Below are positions 1 to 11,778 of a DNA stretch of 64,000 nt, piece by piece (position 1 is the stretch's first letter; each line of letters begins with the position of its first letter). Location of the stretch: assembly GCF_010389155.1 (NCBI RefSeq), contig NC_057762.1, positions 6,063,513-6,127,512 on the forward strand. The letters run 5' to 3'. Made by a program: the position numbers and the translations under genes. Below the pieces are notes generated by a model. The model saw only the letters and a program-made list of their open reading frames with translations, did no database searches and had not been told where the DNA came from. The DNA comes from Erigeron canadensis. Taxonomy: Eukaryota > Streptophyta > Magnoliopsida > Asterales > Asteraceae.

Positions 1-1760
1 ATTAACGACTATGAGAAGAATGGAGAATATACAGGTGATTGTTACAATATTAATTAATTATGCCTACTTGTTTCTTGTATATATAAGTTTTGAAAAGCAA
101 AGCATTTCGTTAAACAAGGTCCAAAATTGCATAGTACATTCTGCCTTCTAAGTCAGATGACTAACCAAACTGTGAAAATCCTAAAAGATGTTGCTATATT
201 TATATAATTACATGATTTTGGATTTTAATATTTTAGGGTTCCCAATTCTTGGAGTTGAGTGGCAAAAGATGGAAAACCCAGATCTGCGTATGTCAATGGG
301 AATGGGTAATGAGCATAAAGGTGTGCGTCTAAAAAGAATCGATCCTACTGCTCCGGCTTTTAAGGTCTTGAGTTCTTCTGACATAATCCTCAGCTTTGAT
401 GGGGTTAATGTTGCTAATGATGGAACAGGTGCGCATTACCTTTTTGATGGGAGATTTTTTGATTGAAGTATTCTTCATTTTATTTCTAAATTCTTACACA
501 GTTGTTTTTGTGTGACCGGTTCCAGTTCCCTTCAGGCATGGAGAACGTATCGGTTTCAGTTACCTTGTTTCACAAAAATATAGTGGTGATAAAGTTTTTG
601 TAAAAATACTTCGTAATTCAAAGATACGTGAGTTCAACATAGAACTTGCAACACAGACTCGACTGATACCAGCGCACATTGAAGGCAAGCCCCCCTCCTA
701 TTACATTATTGGAGGACTTGTATTTAGTGCTGTATCTGTGCCATATTTACGTTCCGAGGTACGTCTATAAAAACGACCTATTTATGGGCTCCTTTCTTGA
801 AATTAAGCTTTGTTCAAAATTTAACTTTAGTAATCTTTCAGTATGGAAAAGATTATGATTTTGATGCTCCAGTAAAGCTATTGGATAAACATCTACATGC
901 CTTGGCAGAATCTGTTGATGAACAACTTGTTGTAATTTCTCAGGTCAGTTATCTTTTTTTCTTGTTTGCTATCCCAGATCATCTTTTCTTCTCACAAATA
1001 GCCCCTGACAATTTTTGTGTTTTTTCCTGCATGAACGACTTTGTGTTGGTAAAATTAATATGGGTCTCTCTTTTTAGGTTCTTGTGGCTGACATTAATAT
1101 TGGGTATGAAGAAATAGTAAATACGCAGGTGAAACTGAGAATTTTGTTCGACTAAATTTATGCTTTGAGACAAAAGATTCATGATACAATAGTCTACATC
1201 TTTTATCTCACATGTTTAGTTTTTTGTTTCATTCATGTAGGTTCTTGCCTTCAACAACAAGCCAGTCAAGAATTTGAAAAGTTTGGCGGATATGGTGGAA
1301 AGCTGTAGTGAAGAATTCTTGAAGTTTGACCTCGAATATCAACAGGTTCCCCTCTCTCTTTTTTTTTTTTTCATGCTAAATGTGCGATTTAAATCTGCTT
1401 ATGTGATAGATAGTTAATTGGGCTGTATTTTATTGATAAAGGGTCAACTGGTATGAGTAAAGTAAATCACCAAAAGTATGGACAAGTTAATGATCTCCTA
1501 AGCTCTTGTATGAAAAGTTAAAATCTATCTATATTTTTCTTTGCCCTGACTAAATTATCTACCCAGTTTAAACCTTATATTTTCCATCCATCAATTTATC
1601 ACTCATGTTACACGAATACAGGCAGCCCAACTGACTCGAGTGAACGTTTATGTTTTTGTAGATTGTTGTTCTGCGGACCGAGATGGCGAAGAAAGCAACT
1701 CAAAATATCCTTTTAACACATTGTATACCATCAGCCATGTCTGATGATCTCAAGTCATGA
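1..1760 (+). CDS. DEG9: DEG9-type Deg/HtrA serine protease, 3' part
   Basis: C-terminal part of an ATP-independent Deg/HtrA serine endoprotease. The catalytic domain lies left of the window; what is visible is the PDZ region and the tail. Exons that keep one open frame are 1-34, 237-428, 526-758, 842-943, 1078-1128, 1241-1345 and 1662-1760, with GT-AG borders and stop TGA at 1758-1760. The product contains [18 protein letters not shown], a PDZ-like stretch ([29 protein letters not shown]), then [11 protein letters not shown] and a tail ending [12 protein letters not shown]. This arrangement and tail fit plant DEG9 better than DEG10 (recalled family knowledge; DEG9 is reported in the nucleus or nucleolus). 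Position 578 reads ATC GGT where relatives usually have Ser, a mild change. No frameshift or premature stop is visible, so the gene looks functional. Confidence 0.85.
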
Positions 1761-2068
1761 AGAGTGGGCTAGCAAGAATCAGTATATCACAAATATTCTA
1801 TGATGTAACTGCTTCCTCATAGTATTCTGGATCCTATCAATTTCACAAAGACCGTTCTGCTTCAACATGGAATTAATGAAGTCGACAACTGTAATATCTG
1901 GTAAGCAACATGGGTGACTAATCCTAGATTCTGTGCTTTTCCATTATGAGTTTTGTTCCTAACAAATTATCAGAGGTAGCAAATCCTTAACAGTTTTGAT
2001 GGTGTATTACTTTTGACATTATTGTGTAACAGTTTATTTTATGCATTGGAAATTTTCATTGGAATAGT
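1761..2068. other. DEG9 3' flank
   Basis: Holds the presumed 3' UTR of the DEG9-type gene and a short AT-rich spacer. No coding or repeat structure was recognised. Confidence 0.5.
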
Positions 2069-2334
2069 GATGCCCAAATAAAAAAGACGGTCAATGCATG
2101 TGCCACCGTCTATATACATTGTCATATTGATGCCAATTTAGGATACCGCGTGCTGCTACATGCTAATGCCTCCATGCGGATTACACCCTTCACCCAACTT
2201 CTATGTAATCACCATGACCAACATATCTGTAATTACCATGCCATCCCCTGTAATTACTAACATATCTGTAATCACCATGACCAACATATCTTTTCAAAAG
2301 TCATGTTGATGCCTACAATTTTCATTTGGGCATC
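2069..2334. mobile_element. Small MITE with GATGCCCAAAT termini
   Basis: A 266-bp segment bounded by perfect 11-bp inverted termini, GATGCCCAAAT at the left and ATTTGGGCATC at the right. Inside, a unit like 'tgtaatcaccatgaccaaca' occurs twice (about 2203 and 2267) with a related unit between. No coding capacity. I see no clean target duplication, so the superfamily is undetermined. Confidence 0.55.
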
Positions 2335-3130
2335 TTGTATCACAATCAATTTTAAAGTTGGAAGGTGGGGACTAAGTTTGAAGCTTTTTCCAAAGAGAAA
2401 ATGTACTCTCTTAGTTGCCTAACACAGTTTGTCATTTTCTTCTGTTCTTTTTCTTCCTTAGTGCACTTTAATGAACTATTAAACCTTATCATAGTTCCAT
2501 CCACTTCTAAATGATAAAGTATTATTAATAGTTACATAGAGTAATTAAACGTGGTCTAAATGAGTAGTCAGTAGAGGAGACAGGAGAGGTTCTCTACTGC
2601 GTAAAATTTGAACAAATCAAAATGGAATGGGTCCTGCTTTCTTGTAAAGAGAATAACTAGAGAACATATTTACATCAAACACCCTCTAATTAAGCTAACT
2701 TAATATTTCTCCCGCAAACTAAGGCCAAGGAACGACCTCAAGCTTTGATTTCAAAAACACAAATGGCAATTATAAAACAACATTTCAATCCGTATTGGCT
2801 TAAAAAACTGTTGTAATTATAATTTCTGTAGAAATGCTTGATAGACATTTTAAAACTTTTTCGTAAGTTTTTCAGTTTATTGCTTTCTTTTTGTTTGTTT
2901 CTAAGCAAATTTGTTTAGTCTTCTATCAAAACACAATACATAAACCGATATCCACATTTCCATAATTCATACCGAAAACTCCGGTTCATATGGTACCGAA
3001 ATTAGTAGAGAATGTTTTAATAATTTTAAAATTAATGATGATACTTAAATCCACATTACATTATTGGTAAAAGTTAATATAGGGACACTTTTAAATTAAG
3101 GACATTAGGGATAAATCTTAATCATTCATT
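2335..3130. other. Intergenic AT-rich DNA
   Basis: No gene, RNA or clear repeat was recognised here. It is AT-rich spacer between the DEG9-type gene and the HIG1 gene. Confidence 0.4.
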
Positions 3131-3134
3131 ATTC

Positions 3135-3335
3135 ATCATCTCCGATCACCATCACCATCATCTCCGACTACCACCATGATCCTCCGGCGACGGTGACCAC
3201 CGCCACTACTACAACTTACACATGTGTAAGTTATACAACCACCATCATCTCCGACCACTACTATGATCATCCGCCGCCGACGACCACCATCACCACAACT
3301 TACAACTTAAACATGTCTAAGTTACATGTTCCTAA
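3135..3335. repeat. Two-copy CACCAT/CTCCGA-rich tandem repeat
   Basis: Two diverged units of about 88 bp, each starting near 'catcatctccga' (about 3156 and 3243) and ending in 'acaacttaca...catgt.taagtta'. They are rich in CAC, CCG and ATC trinucleotides. Such CACC/GGTGG-rich blocks occur beside several Helitron ends in this window (27.1, 35.2 and 36.2 kb), so this may be part of a larger Helitron-like element. Confidence 0.5.
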
Positions 3336-3396
3336 TGGTCCCTAATATAAAATGTCCTAACCCACCCCTTACATTACATTACATACTTATATTATA

Positions 3397-3790
3397 CTAG
3401 ATTGGTGCCCGCGCAATGTAGCGGCGGTAGTAATGGTATGGTTATTAACGTACAAATAATTTCGTTGTGGTCGAAGATGTGATGAATTGTTGCATGTAAT
3501 ATGAAAGGGGAAGGAGGGGGATGAATTTTGAGTTAGGGTTTTTGTTATGTGTTTCTGCGTGAGAGGGGATAGATAAATTAAAAATAGAAAAATGCTTAAT
3601 TGACAAACAAATCTTTACCAACAAGGTTTACAAACATATGTGGACCAATGAAAGATGGGGAAAGGGTGAATAAAGAGAAAAGAGAAATAACTCCATTGGT
3701 GGTTATGGATGCCACCTATGTTAGTAAAAATTTGTTTGTCACTCTAGCATTGCTAATAATAAATTATTATTTTTTGAAAGTAAATTTTTT
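3397..3790 (-). mobile_element. Helitron 3' terminus (minus strand), right limit uncertain
   Basis: On the minus strand the sequence runs through a GC-rich hairpin (CCGC...GCGGG) and then CACCAATCTAG, followed by T. This is the Helitron 3' signature: a hairpin about ten bases before CTRR, inserted between A and T. The end is at 3397. The 5' end, to the right on the plus strand, is not certain; sequence resembling gene flank begins by about 3800. Confidence 0.5.
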
Positions 3791-4093
3791 AAGGTTGAAT
3801 TAATTTACGGGTTTGTTTCGGTTTAAAAAGCATAGCCACGAAATGATGGAAATGGAAATTAAAAATAGATAGACGGCGGCGATTGACGGTGGGTGAAAAC
3901 TGAAAATCGATACGAGGAGGATCATAAAACTCCAGTTTGTTTTGTGGACTGCGTAACCGCCTTTACAGCCACTCATACTACTTTTCCTTAACAACAACAA
4001 CAAATAGATCATTCATTCTTTCAAAATATATCCCCCAAAGTTATTTTAAAAATCAAATAAATCTAATTTTCATATAAAATTATAATTGGAGAA

Positions 4094-5971
4094 ATGGGAA
4101 CAAATTCAGAGCTAGAAAGCCTTTTTCCTGAAAAAAAGCGCGTCAGAAATCCCTTCGTCCCCATTGGTATTCATTCATTCTTTCTTTCTTTCTTCCTTTC
4201 TTTTATTAATTCTCATCTACTTGTATACACACACACACACACACACATATATGTATATTTGAGGGGTTTTTTTGAAAAAAAATTAATTAATTTTTCGATT
4301 GTTTAGCCCTAATTTTTTTCACTATGCTTCTAAGTTAATGGATAAGTTGATGTAAGTTCATGGAGTTTGGTTTTATCACCGAACCCCCTCATTTTTAGAG
4401 ATTTGGCCTTAGAGATTTAAGTTTGGAATAATACTAGAAGGGTACCCGAGATTGGTCGCGGTGGCGACTGGTGTAGGTTATTGATGTAATTTGGTTTTGA
4501 TGAAATGTTGAAACTTAAAATTGTAAACAAAAAGCTATTTGCTTTATAATATAGTATATTAGATATAGATATAGATATAGACTAGGTGATTTGGCCTCTG
4601 ATTCAGTGATTCCTCTAGTATTTGCACAAATGATTGATGACTACTAACGAGGGTTTGTCTGTTCTTGTTACCAAATGCTTTATCCGAGTGATCATTTCGG
4701 TATTTTTAGTTTTCTAGCAGTGATGTGATTGTTTCCCTTTTGGCTTCCTTTGTTTACAGTACTGCCGTCTAGCTGTCATACTAGTAATTGCACCCATTTG
4801 AGCATTTTTGGATTTGGTTTCGTTTATCAGTACTGTTGGGTCAGCACTGTAGTTTGTTTTTATGTGTGCGAGTCTTTGTGAAAATGCCGATTATGTGATC
4901 CAAGTACTCGAAATCTATGATTGGTAATAATGTCACAGCAGGGTTACAATATGAAATTTCACACCTTTTGTAGTGTGAAGTGTATTGCCAAGGCTGAGAG
5001 GTATAAACTATGGTGGTAAGGAGTTGAAACGAAAAATGTTATTAAACAGAAGGGTCTTGATACTTTTTTCTGATATAGATGTTACGCCACCTACAAAATG
5101 TTGTTACTGATATAGAATAATTCGTCTACTTTGTGGGTCTGTCAGATTCTATGATAGATTGACAACTCTAAAAACAAACTTAAGGAGTGGAAATCTCAGC
5201 CTTTTGAGCACTTTTTGAAGTATCTCACACCCCTTGGATCTCTAAATCTATAACCAAACATCCCCTTAGTCCCTCGTAGTACTCTGCTTACAAACACACT
5301 ACCCTGCTGCACACATTACACCATAAAAGAGTTGCACACATTCTATCCTTTTTAGATACCACTGCTGTATTGCATGAGTACACAGCTAGTAATGTATGAT
5401 GAGAATTTGCAGGAAGAATACCTGAAATATCATGACTTCTATCATGTTTGCTTGTAACTAGGTAAAGTGAACAAACAAATCTATGCCTGCTACTCCATAT
5501 TGCCTGAACCAATGCTAGGCTAAATGAGCTAGTTACACAAATACAAATGCATTTCGAACTTTCTGACCTTCACTTCATCGAATTTGCGGTCAGTTTAAAA
5601 TTTGGTCTTGGCAGGTTTTGAATTTTGATATTCCTCTGATAAAGGGTTATTTTTAGTATGTACGTTTTCTCGCTCACTAGTTTACCTCAGTAGTGGAAAA
5701 AGATATGCCTTGATGTCATTTGCTTGTTAGATGTACAAAATTTATTTTTGTAATTGGTTTTCTCGGTGCCGTTTGTACTGAGAATCTTCTCTGCCTGTTT
5801 GGTATGTTAGGTGCTTTGATCACAGCTGGGGTACTCACAGCCGGTTTAATTAGCTTTAAGAAAGGAAACTCCCAGCTGGGTCAAACGTTGATGAGGGCTC
5901 GTGTAGTCGCTCAAGGAGGAACCGTTGCACTCATGGTTGGCACTGCAGCCTACTATGGGGAGAAGTTCTAG
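4094..5971 (+). CDS. HIG1-domain mitochondrial protein (RCF1/HIGD-like, YGHL1 type)
   Basis: Small inner-membrane protein of the HIG1 (hypoxia-induced gene) family. Members help stabilise respiratory supercomplexes and cytochrome oxidase; that role is family knowledge. Two coding exons, 4094-4166 and 5811-5971, join in phase (G|GT) to give 77 aa. The N terminus MGTNSELESLFPEKKRVRNP is hydrophilic. Two membrane segments follow, roughly residues 24-40 (GALITAGVLTAGLISF) and 56-73 (VVAQGGTVALMVGTAAYY). Between them lies the conserved LGQTLMRARV stretch, the HIG1 signature. The intron (4167-5810) carries an (AC)n run and a mini-Helitron. The next gene on the same strand is an ATL RING-H2 ligase; in Arabidopsis ATL48 these two domain types are fused in one gene (recalled). 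No defect is seen. Confidence 0.85.
4226..4247. repeat. (AC)n microsatellite in HIG1 intron
   Basis: About eleven AC dinucleotides followed by a short AT run, inside intron 1 of the HIG1 gene. A likely polymorphic marker. Confidence 0.8.
4434..4581 (-). mobile_element. Mini-Helitron (about 150 bp) in HIG1 intron 1
   Basis: On the minus strand this starts with TCTATATCTATATC... and ends in a GC-rich hairpin followed by CCTTCTAG, then T. The end resembles the larger terminus at 3397 (hairpin, then ...ATCTAG), and the start resembles the 5' terminus near 47585 (TCTATCTATATC...). No coding capacity. The exact 5' base is ambiguous because of a short tandem TATATC repeat. Confidence 0.5.
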
Positions 5972-6461
5972 TTATTTTGACAGATATGTGATCTGTGTTT
6001 TTGAAGATACAGGAATGCAAAGTTTGGCACATTTTGCTGTTCTCAATGTTAGTTCTTCATATGTGCTATGAAACTGAAAAATAAAATTTTTTAAATCTGA
6101 AAAAAGAAATAACACAGGATTAGGCATTGATTGGTTTGTTTCTCTTTCATGATCTTTAGTTGTGTGAACTGGGTTACATAAACCGCCCCATTAACAGCCG
6201 TTATATGTTTTAAACCCACTCTTGTACTTCAATTAAACGATGACTTAAAATATAATCTTGAATTTCTTTCTATGATGTTGCATATATACTGTATCTATGT
6301 ATAAGTTCAAATCATCAAATGTAGTTATAGTTTTTTATCATCCTTTTTATAAGGGGATTTGAAGGATCTCTAATACATTACATACCACAAAATTCTAAAA
6401 TAGTGGTACTGTCCAATGTGATTTCTGTCATATTATATACTTGATCTGATGTGAAGATATA
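5972..6461. other. HIG1 3' flank
   Basis: Presumed 3' UTR (an aataaaa signal lies near 6080) and AT-rich spacer. Nothing else recognised. Confidence 0.45.
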
Positions 6462-6469
6462 CACACACT

Positions 6470-6801
6470 TAGAGGTGAACAAAAACCGGTTTCTACCCGA
6501 CCCAAAACCGAACCGGTATTTCGGTCAACGGAACCAAAACCAGGTTTGACCCAACCCGACCCGGTTTGAAACCGGTTTGGGGTCAAACTTTGACCAGTTA
6601 TTGACCGGGTTTGACTCGGTTTTTTTGACCAAAAACCGAACCTAACCTGAACTCAACCCGGTTTCTAACCGAAAATAAAACCCGAAAACCCAAACCGGTT
6701 TGTAACCGCCGGGTTGGGTCAAACCCGAACCGGTTTGGGTTAAACCCGATTGTTGACCAGTTTCGGGTTCGGGTTCCAACCCGGTTTTTTGTACACCACT
6801 A
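6470..6801. mobile_element. Palindromic hAT-like MITE of 'aaccggttt' words
   Basis: A 332-bp element flanked by the perfect 8-bp duplication cacacact (6462-6469 and 6802-6809). Its termini are inverted: TAGAGGTGAACAAAAACCGG at the left and, read on the other strand, TAGTGGTGTACAAAAAACCG at the right. The interior consists of degenerate words such as aaccggttt, acccgaac and gggttt and can fold on itself. An 8-bp duplication with TAG...CTA ends fits the hAT superfamily. No coding capacity. Sister elements lie at 27651, 41289 and 54996. Confidence 0.8.
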
Positions 6802-6809
6802 CACACACT

Positions 6810-9003
6810 CAGTGTAGATAATTAAAAACATAGAGGTTGACATTAAGATCCTAACTCTACTCTAATACCAAGCATTGACATGTTACTCCATTCTTCAAAA
6901 TAATCCAACACCCATAATCACAAGCAACCATCTTCTCCACCAGTAATACCTTCCTATAATTATTTAAAATTTCTCATATAACTTTAATCAAATGGAAGTT
7001 TGAAAACTAGTTGCCTAGGGGGATGCAGGACTTAATGACTACTAAAATGGAAGAACCGAACTGGGAACCAATCAAACTGGACAAGAATGGCTCAACGAGC
7101 TCCGTTTGATCTTTCCAGTTTTGAATTTCGGATGTCCTGAAAATGACCTTTAATCTTCCATTTAGAATATGAAACAAATCCAGCATACAGCCAACCAATT
7201 TGTTTGGTTCTTTTAAATGGGTTAACACAAACGTGTATCGTTAATTTGTTTGTTAGGAATGGAATTAAAAACTCAAATTATAGAAAGATTAAATCAGTAA
7301 ATGACAATAAATTCACAAGAAAAGCAAGTGGAAATAGTTAAATCCTATTAGAGGTTGATGCTTACGTAGATAAGTACATGAGAAACATATGCACTCAAAA
7401 AGAAAAAAAAAAATGAAAATCTACCTGTCACGTAAACAAATTGTCAATTGTTGTGTAAACTGTCACATTAGTAGTTCATTTGTTTTTTAGTCATTATTGT
7501 TAAAGAAAGAACAAAATAAACTTTGGTTGGGAATTGGGATCTATAAATAAAATTGTACATGGAGAAAAATATATATTTATTACACTTTATTACATTTTAA
7601 GCTGAATCCTTCAAATTGATTTTTAAAATTCAAAGATCATTTTTGAATCTTGATTTTCATTTAAGGGTTAAGAATTCCTAACTTAACCCTTCAAGTTAAA
7701 AGTAACTTGAGGGGATCTTATACACTCTATGTTATAAATAGAATTAAAAATTATAACAATATCATGTAGCTCAAATTTTCTATTATATACAAAGCCACGA
7801 GGGGTCACAATGTCTCATTCATTATTAATGCATAAGTAGTCTCTGTTAACGTTACGTCAGCGACACATCAGAAAGTTACCCTAAACACCAATCAATAACT
7901 AGCCCCTTGCAACATCTTTAACACATAACTCATCATTAGTTTTAGACTTACTAAATCCCCAATAAAAATCTTTTGTCTTCACTGGCTTGTATCAAAATAA
8001 CGAATGACCTCATAACTGAGTTAATAACAAGTGAGGCATAATGGTGTTGGACTGTTGGCTCATGGTTAAAACAATAACGAACGGACGATGAGTGTATAAA
8101 ATACATTGCGATTTATGGGCAATCTCATGTTTTTAAATAAAATAAAACACACACACACGCCTATATGTTCCCATTGGGTTAGGTAATTATCACAAACAAT
8201 GACAAGTCTTAAAACAACATTGGCATCATTCACCAACTATCGAAATAGACTGCCAAATATTACATTGCAATGGTTCCATTTTTAACACCATTTTGACTTG
8301 GGCCTTCATTTTGGTACCATTCGAGTCACCATCCAATCCATCATGATGAGCCACTTTTTTCATCACTTTGATTCCCCCTCACACGCACTCCACCATCGCG
8401 TGTAATATCATCATCTTTCACTCATTCTTTAAAACACTTTGGTAACTAGCAAACAACAATTTGCCACCCTTCAAGATTCATTCACCCATCTCTCTCACTT
8501 CTCAGTTCCCTAAAATCCTTATATTTTTACATTATATTTTACTCTTTTTTCTTACATAAAACTTGAAGGGTTTTTTTTTTTTTTTTTTTTTCAAAATTAT
8601 TTTCTTTGAGTCTTTCTTGTTAGGGTTTCATACACAAATTGGGCTTCTTCAACATTCGAGGTTGGTGCAAAGATTTTTATAAAATATATATTGGAATTTA
8701 ATCTCATTTTTGTCATTATGTATGCACTAATTATTTAACAAGAATCGGTGGTTAGTGCTAAGAATCGTCTTTTAGCTTAATCCTACATGACCCCATTATA
8801 AATTATCTTGTTAATTTTGTTAAATCTATATGTAAAGTTTTGACCTTTTTGGATTTTAGCTTCTGGGTATGAATCTTTATTCATATATATGATTTGGGTT
8901 TTTGTCATATGTTAAAAAAGACTGTTTCTTTAAGGTTAGGATTACAAAATGATCTGTTCTGTTTGACAAGATTAAATATTGTTGTTATTATCTGTTCTGT
9001 TCA
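6810..9003. other. Intergenic DNA and 5' flank of the ATL gene
   Basis: AT-rich spacer with no supported gene in about 6810-8300. The part nearest the ATL gene (8380-9003) contains a C/T-rich stretch, a long T run (about 8569-8591) and an AG|GTTGGTG sequence near 8658 that could be a 5'-UTR donor. No core promoter was identified with confidence. Confidence 0.35.
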
Positions 9004-10164
9004 ATGATGGGACTTATAGAAGATAGATTGTTTTCTAGGCATACAAATGTTAAAGTTTCTTGGATGAAATATCAAATCTATAGAAAAGATAGTAGTAGTA
9101 GTAGTAGTAGTAGTAGTCTTATTATGCCTGCTCCACCTTCATCGATATCGTTTTCGCCACCATTTAGTTATACTTTTCATAAAACATCAAATACTTCATC
9201 ATCATCTTCAGGTACTAAAATAAGTCCTGCCGTTCTGTTCATTATAGTAATCTTGGCAGTATTGTTTTTTATATCTGGTTTGCTGCACTTGCTTGTTAGA
9301 TTCTTGACAAAACATAATTCTTCGTCGAATTCCCCTCATTCGAATCGGTTTCCAGATGGTTCACCATCTGATGCACTGCAAAGACAACTGCAACAGCTTT
9401 TCCATTTACATGATTCTGGTTTAGATCAAACGTTTATCGATGCTTTGCCTGTTTTTATGTATAAAGAAGTAGTAGGTGCTAATGAACCGTTTGATTGTGC
9501 GGTTTGTCTGTGTGAGTTCACTGAGAGTGATAAGCTGAGATTGCTTCCTACTTGTAGCCATGCTTTTCATATCAGTTGTATAGATACTTGGCTTTTATCG
9601 AACTCGACTTGCCCTTTATGTAGAAATACCCTTTTTGACCCTGGGTTTTCTATGGATAACCCGATATTTGATTTTGATGACCCGAGGGAAGCAGATGAAA
9701 GTGGGATTTCTACTGTTTTGAAGACAGTTGAACCAGAACAAGTTGTAACTGAAAAGGGGGTTTTTTCTGTGAGACTTGGGAAGTTTAGAAAAACGAGTGA
9801 AGGTGAAAGTGAAACTGGAGGTGAAACTAGTAGTAGTAATTTAGATGCAAGAAGATGTTATTCGATGGGTTCTTATGAGTATGTGGTTGGTGACACGAAT
9901 CTTAGGGTCCCGTTGAGTCGCCAAAGAGATTTGGAAGATGCAAATTTTGTGAAAGATGTAACTCCACTTGACCGAATTGAGGATCATACTGTTGATGAAG
10001 ATATTGAAGGGAAAAAGATCAATATTGGTGCGAAAACAGATAGTTTTTCGGTTTCTAAGATTTGGTTATGGTCTAAGAAACGGAAATTTGCAAGTTCTTC
10101 TGACAATATGATGCATAATCCATCTTCAGTTGACATGGAATTACCGCGAATGGGGAGATTGTGA
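9004..10164 (+). CDS. ATL46/ATL47-type RING-H2 E3 ubiquitin ligase
   Basis: Membrane-anchored E3 ubiquitin ligase of the ATL family, 386 aa, in one exon as is usual for ATL genes. A Ser-rich N terminus precedes one membrane segment (about residues 74-100, [20 protein letters not shown]). Next comes the GLD motif ([16 protein letters not shown], about 136-151). The RING-H2 ligands are C165, C168, C184, H186, H189, C192, C203 and C206, with spacing C-x2-C-x15-C-x1-H-x2-H-x2-C-x10-C-x2-C. All eight are present and a Trp lies before the last pair. [14 protein letters not shown] after the RING and the [11 protein letters not shown] stretch fit the ATL46/47 subclade. The acidic, variable C terminus should face the cytosol. 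The start is uncertain, because relatives begin near the present VSWMKYQI; an (AGT)n run encodes poly-Ser just after it. Confidence 0.9.
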   Translation: MMGLIEDRLFSRHTNVKVSWMKYQIYRKDSSSSSSSSSLIMPAPPSSISFSPPFSYTFHKTSNTSSSSSGTKISPAVLFIIVILAVLFFISGLLHLLVRFLTKHNSSSNSPHSNRFPDGSPSDALQRQLQQLFHLHDSGLDQTFIDALPVFMYKEVVGANEPFDCAVCLCEFTESDKLRLLPTCSHAFHISCIDTWLLSNSTCPLCRNTLFDPGFSMDNPIFDFDDPREADESGISTVLKTVEPEQVVTEKGVFSVRLGKFRKTSEGESETGGETSSSNLDARRCYSMGSYEYVVGDTNLRVPLSRQRDLEDANFVKDVTPLDRIEDHTVDEDIEGKKINIGAKTDSFSVSKIWLWSKKRKFASSSDNMMHNPSSVDMELPRMGRL

Positions 10165-11043
10165 GGTACATGAGAAAACGTTCTTTTCCATCTTGTGTAT
10201 GTTTACTATTGAATGATTAGTAGTCAAATAGTCATCTGTTCTTGCTAATATTATGAAATTAATTATATTCTGATGCAAGATTTATGATGATGCAAATTTT
10301 CTATCCTAAATTACTTAATGATAGTGATAAGCATATTCTGCACTTTGAGTAATTGATTGACCATGCCTGCCTAATCCTTAAACATCCCGATTACCATACA
10401 TCTTTGGTATCTTCTGTATGTGGAAGTTGAAATACCTAGCAATGTACTACAAAAATCACTACTACTACTATCGTGCCTTTTACACTCGATTTTTTGGGGT
10501 GTTTTAGACCAAGAAAACTGTATAATACTCGCATGACTGAGATGTGGTGGAAGCATGCTAGTGTTTAATGCACTTTAGTCTGAATTCTTCCGTTCCCAGA
10601 GATGGTAAACTATAGCTGAGATGCAAATTTGTCTGACTTGTGGTATGTCTCTCTATGTTTGTTTGATTTCATTTTTGTTTTTTGTCAAGTGTGCCTTATG
10701 TGACTAAAGAACCGATATTCTCATGTATGTGAAATATGGTCTCCGTGACCAAAAATCTGCAAGACTTAAGTTTGGATTCTTCAGGTCAAAGTAGCAAAGT
10801 CATAAAAGATATGAGCTTTTTTGTCAAAGATTCAAGATGCCTGTCCTTACAGTCACCCCTTTAATGATTCATCTTATCATATATGTTGGAATCTTGTAAT
10901 TCCATAATTTAAGGGTAAAAAAAGCCCAAAACTTGCTTTTGCTTTTTCAAAATCGTCTTTTACTTTCATCATAGTTTTTGGTTGTTTGACTTACTTATAA
11001 AAAGAACATACAAATAGTCATTTTATATGATCTCTAGTTCTCT
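10165..11043. other. ATL 3' flank and spacer
   Basis: Presumed 3' UTR followed by AT-rich spacer. No gene or clear element recognised. Confidence 0.4.
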
Positions 11044-11051
11044 ACTATTGG

Positions 11052-11413
11052 CAAGGCTGGGGAACTCGTGACTCGGACTCGACTCGCCGAGGGGGGAGTC
11101 AGGAGTTTTTGGAGAATCGGACTCGGCTCGGGGAGAACTCGGATTAGAATTTTATGTAGAAACATAAGTATTTTTGAAATTATACATAATAAAATTTTAA
11201 AAATATATTTCAAACTTCAAATTTAAACATAATTGTTTAAAAACATCAATATAATAAATCAAACTTGAAAATTAAACGTTAAATTAGTTGATAAGATCAC
11301 GCTTCATCATTATCTTGTCTGTATCAAAGTTGGATACCTTATGACTCAGTGAGGTGGGAAGTCGGGAGTTTATTTTAGAAACTCGACTGACTCGGAAGAG
11401 TTTTATAACCTTG
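11052..11413. mobile_element. Degenerate hAT-like MITE with 'gactcg' words
   Basis: A 362-bp segment starting CAAGGCTGGGGAACTC and ending, on the other strand, CAAGGTTATAAAACTC. Both end regions are filled with gactcgg/ctcggg words and the middle is AT-rich. The flanking octamers actattgg and actatcaa agree at five of eight positions, as expected for an old hAT insertion. No coding capacity. Confidence 0.5.
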
Positions 11414-11778
11414 ACTATCAATATGTAATGATGTACCCTTAAATGATTACATGACCAAGGAGAGTTTGAATGTGTTTTTATTTTGACTACTTTGTAATTT
11501 GATTAGTTAAGGCCTTATGGGTCAAATAATTAGATTTTGAGAACAAGTGTCAAGTTGTATCTGTAAGATACTAAGATAGTAGATGATGAGAAAGTCTTTC
11601 TTATGATAGTGTGCTTATGTTAGTAATAACTAAATGTTATTGTATCAATAATTCTTTTGATCGGAGTGTGGGTTAGCATTTAAGCGGCACATGATAGTCT
11701 ATATCAATAATTCCTAGCAAACATGCCAAATATAATCATACTCTTATTTGATTTTCATGTTGTTCTTATATTTACCTA
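11414..11778. other. Intergenic AT-rich DNA
   Basis: Nothing recognised. Confidence 0.35.
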
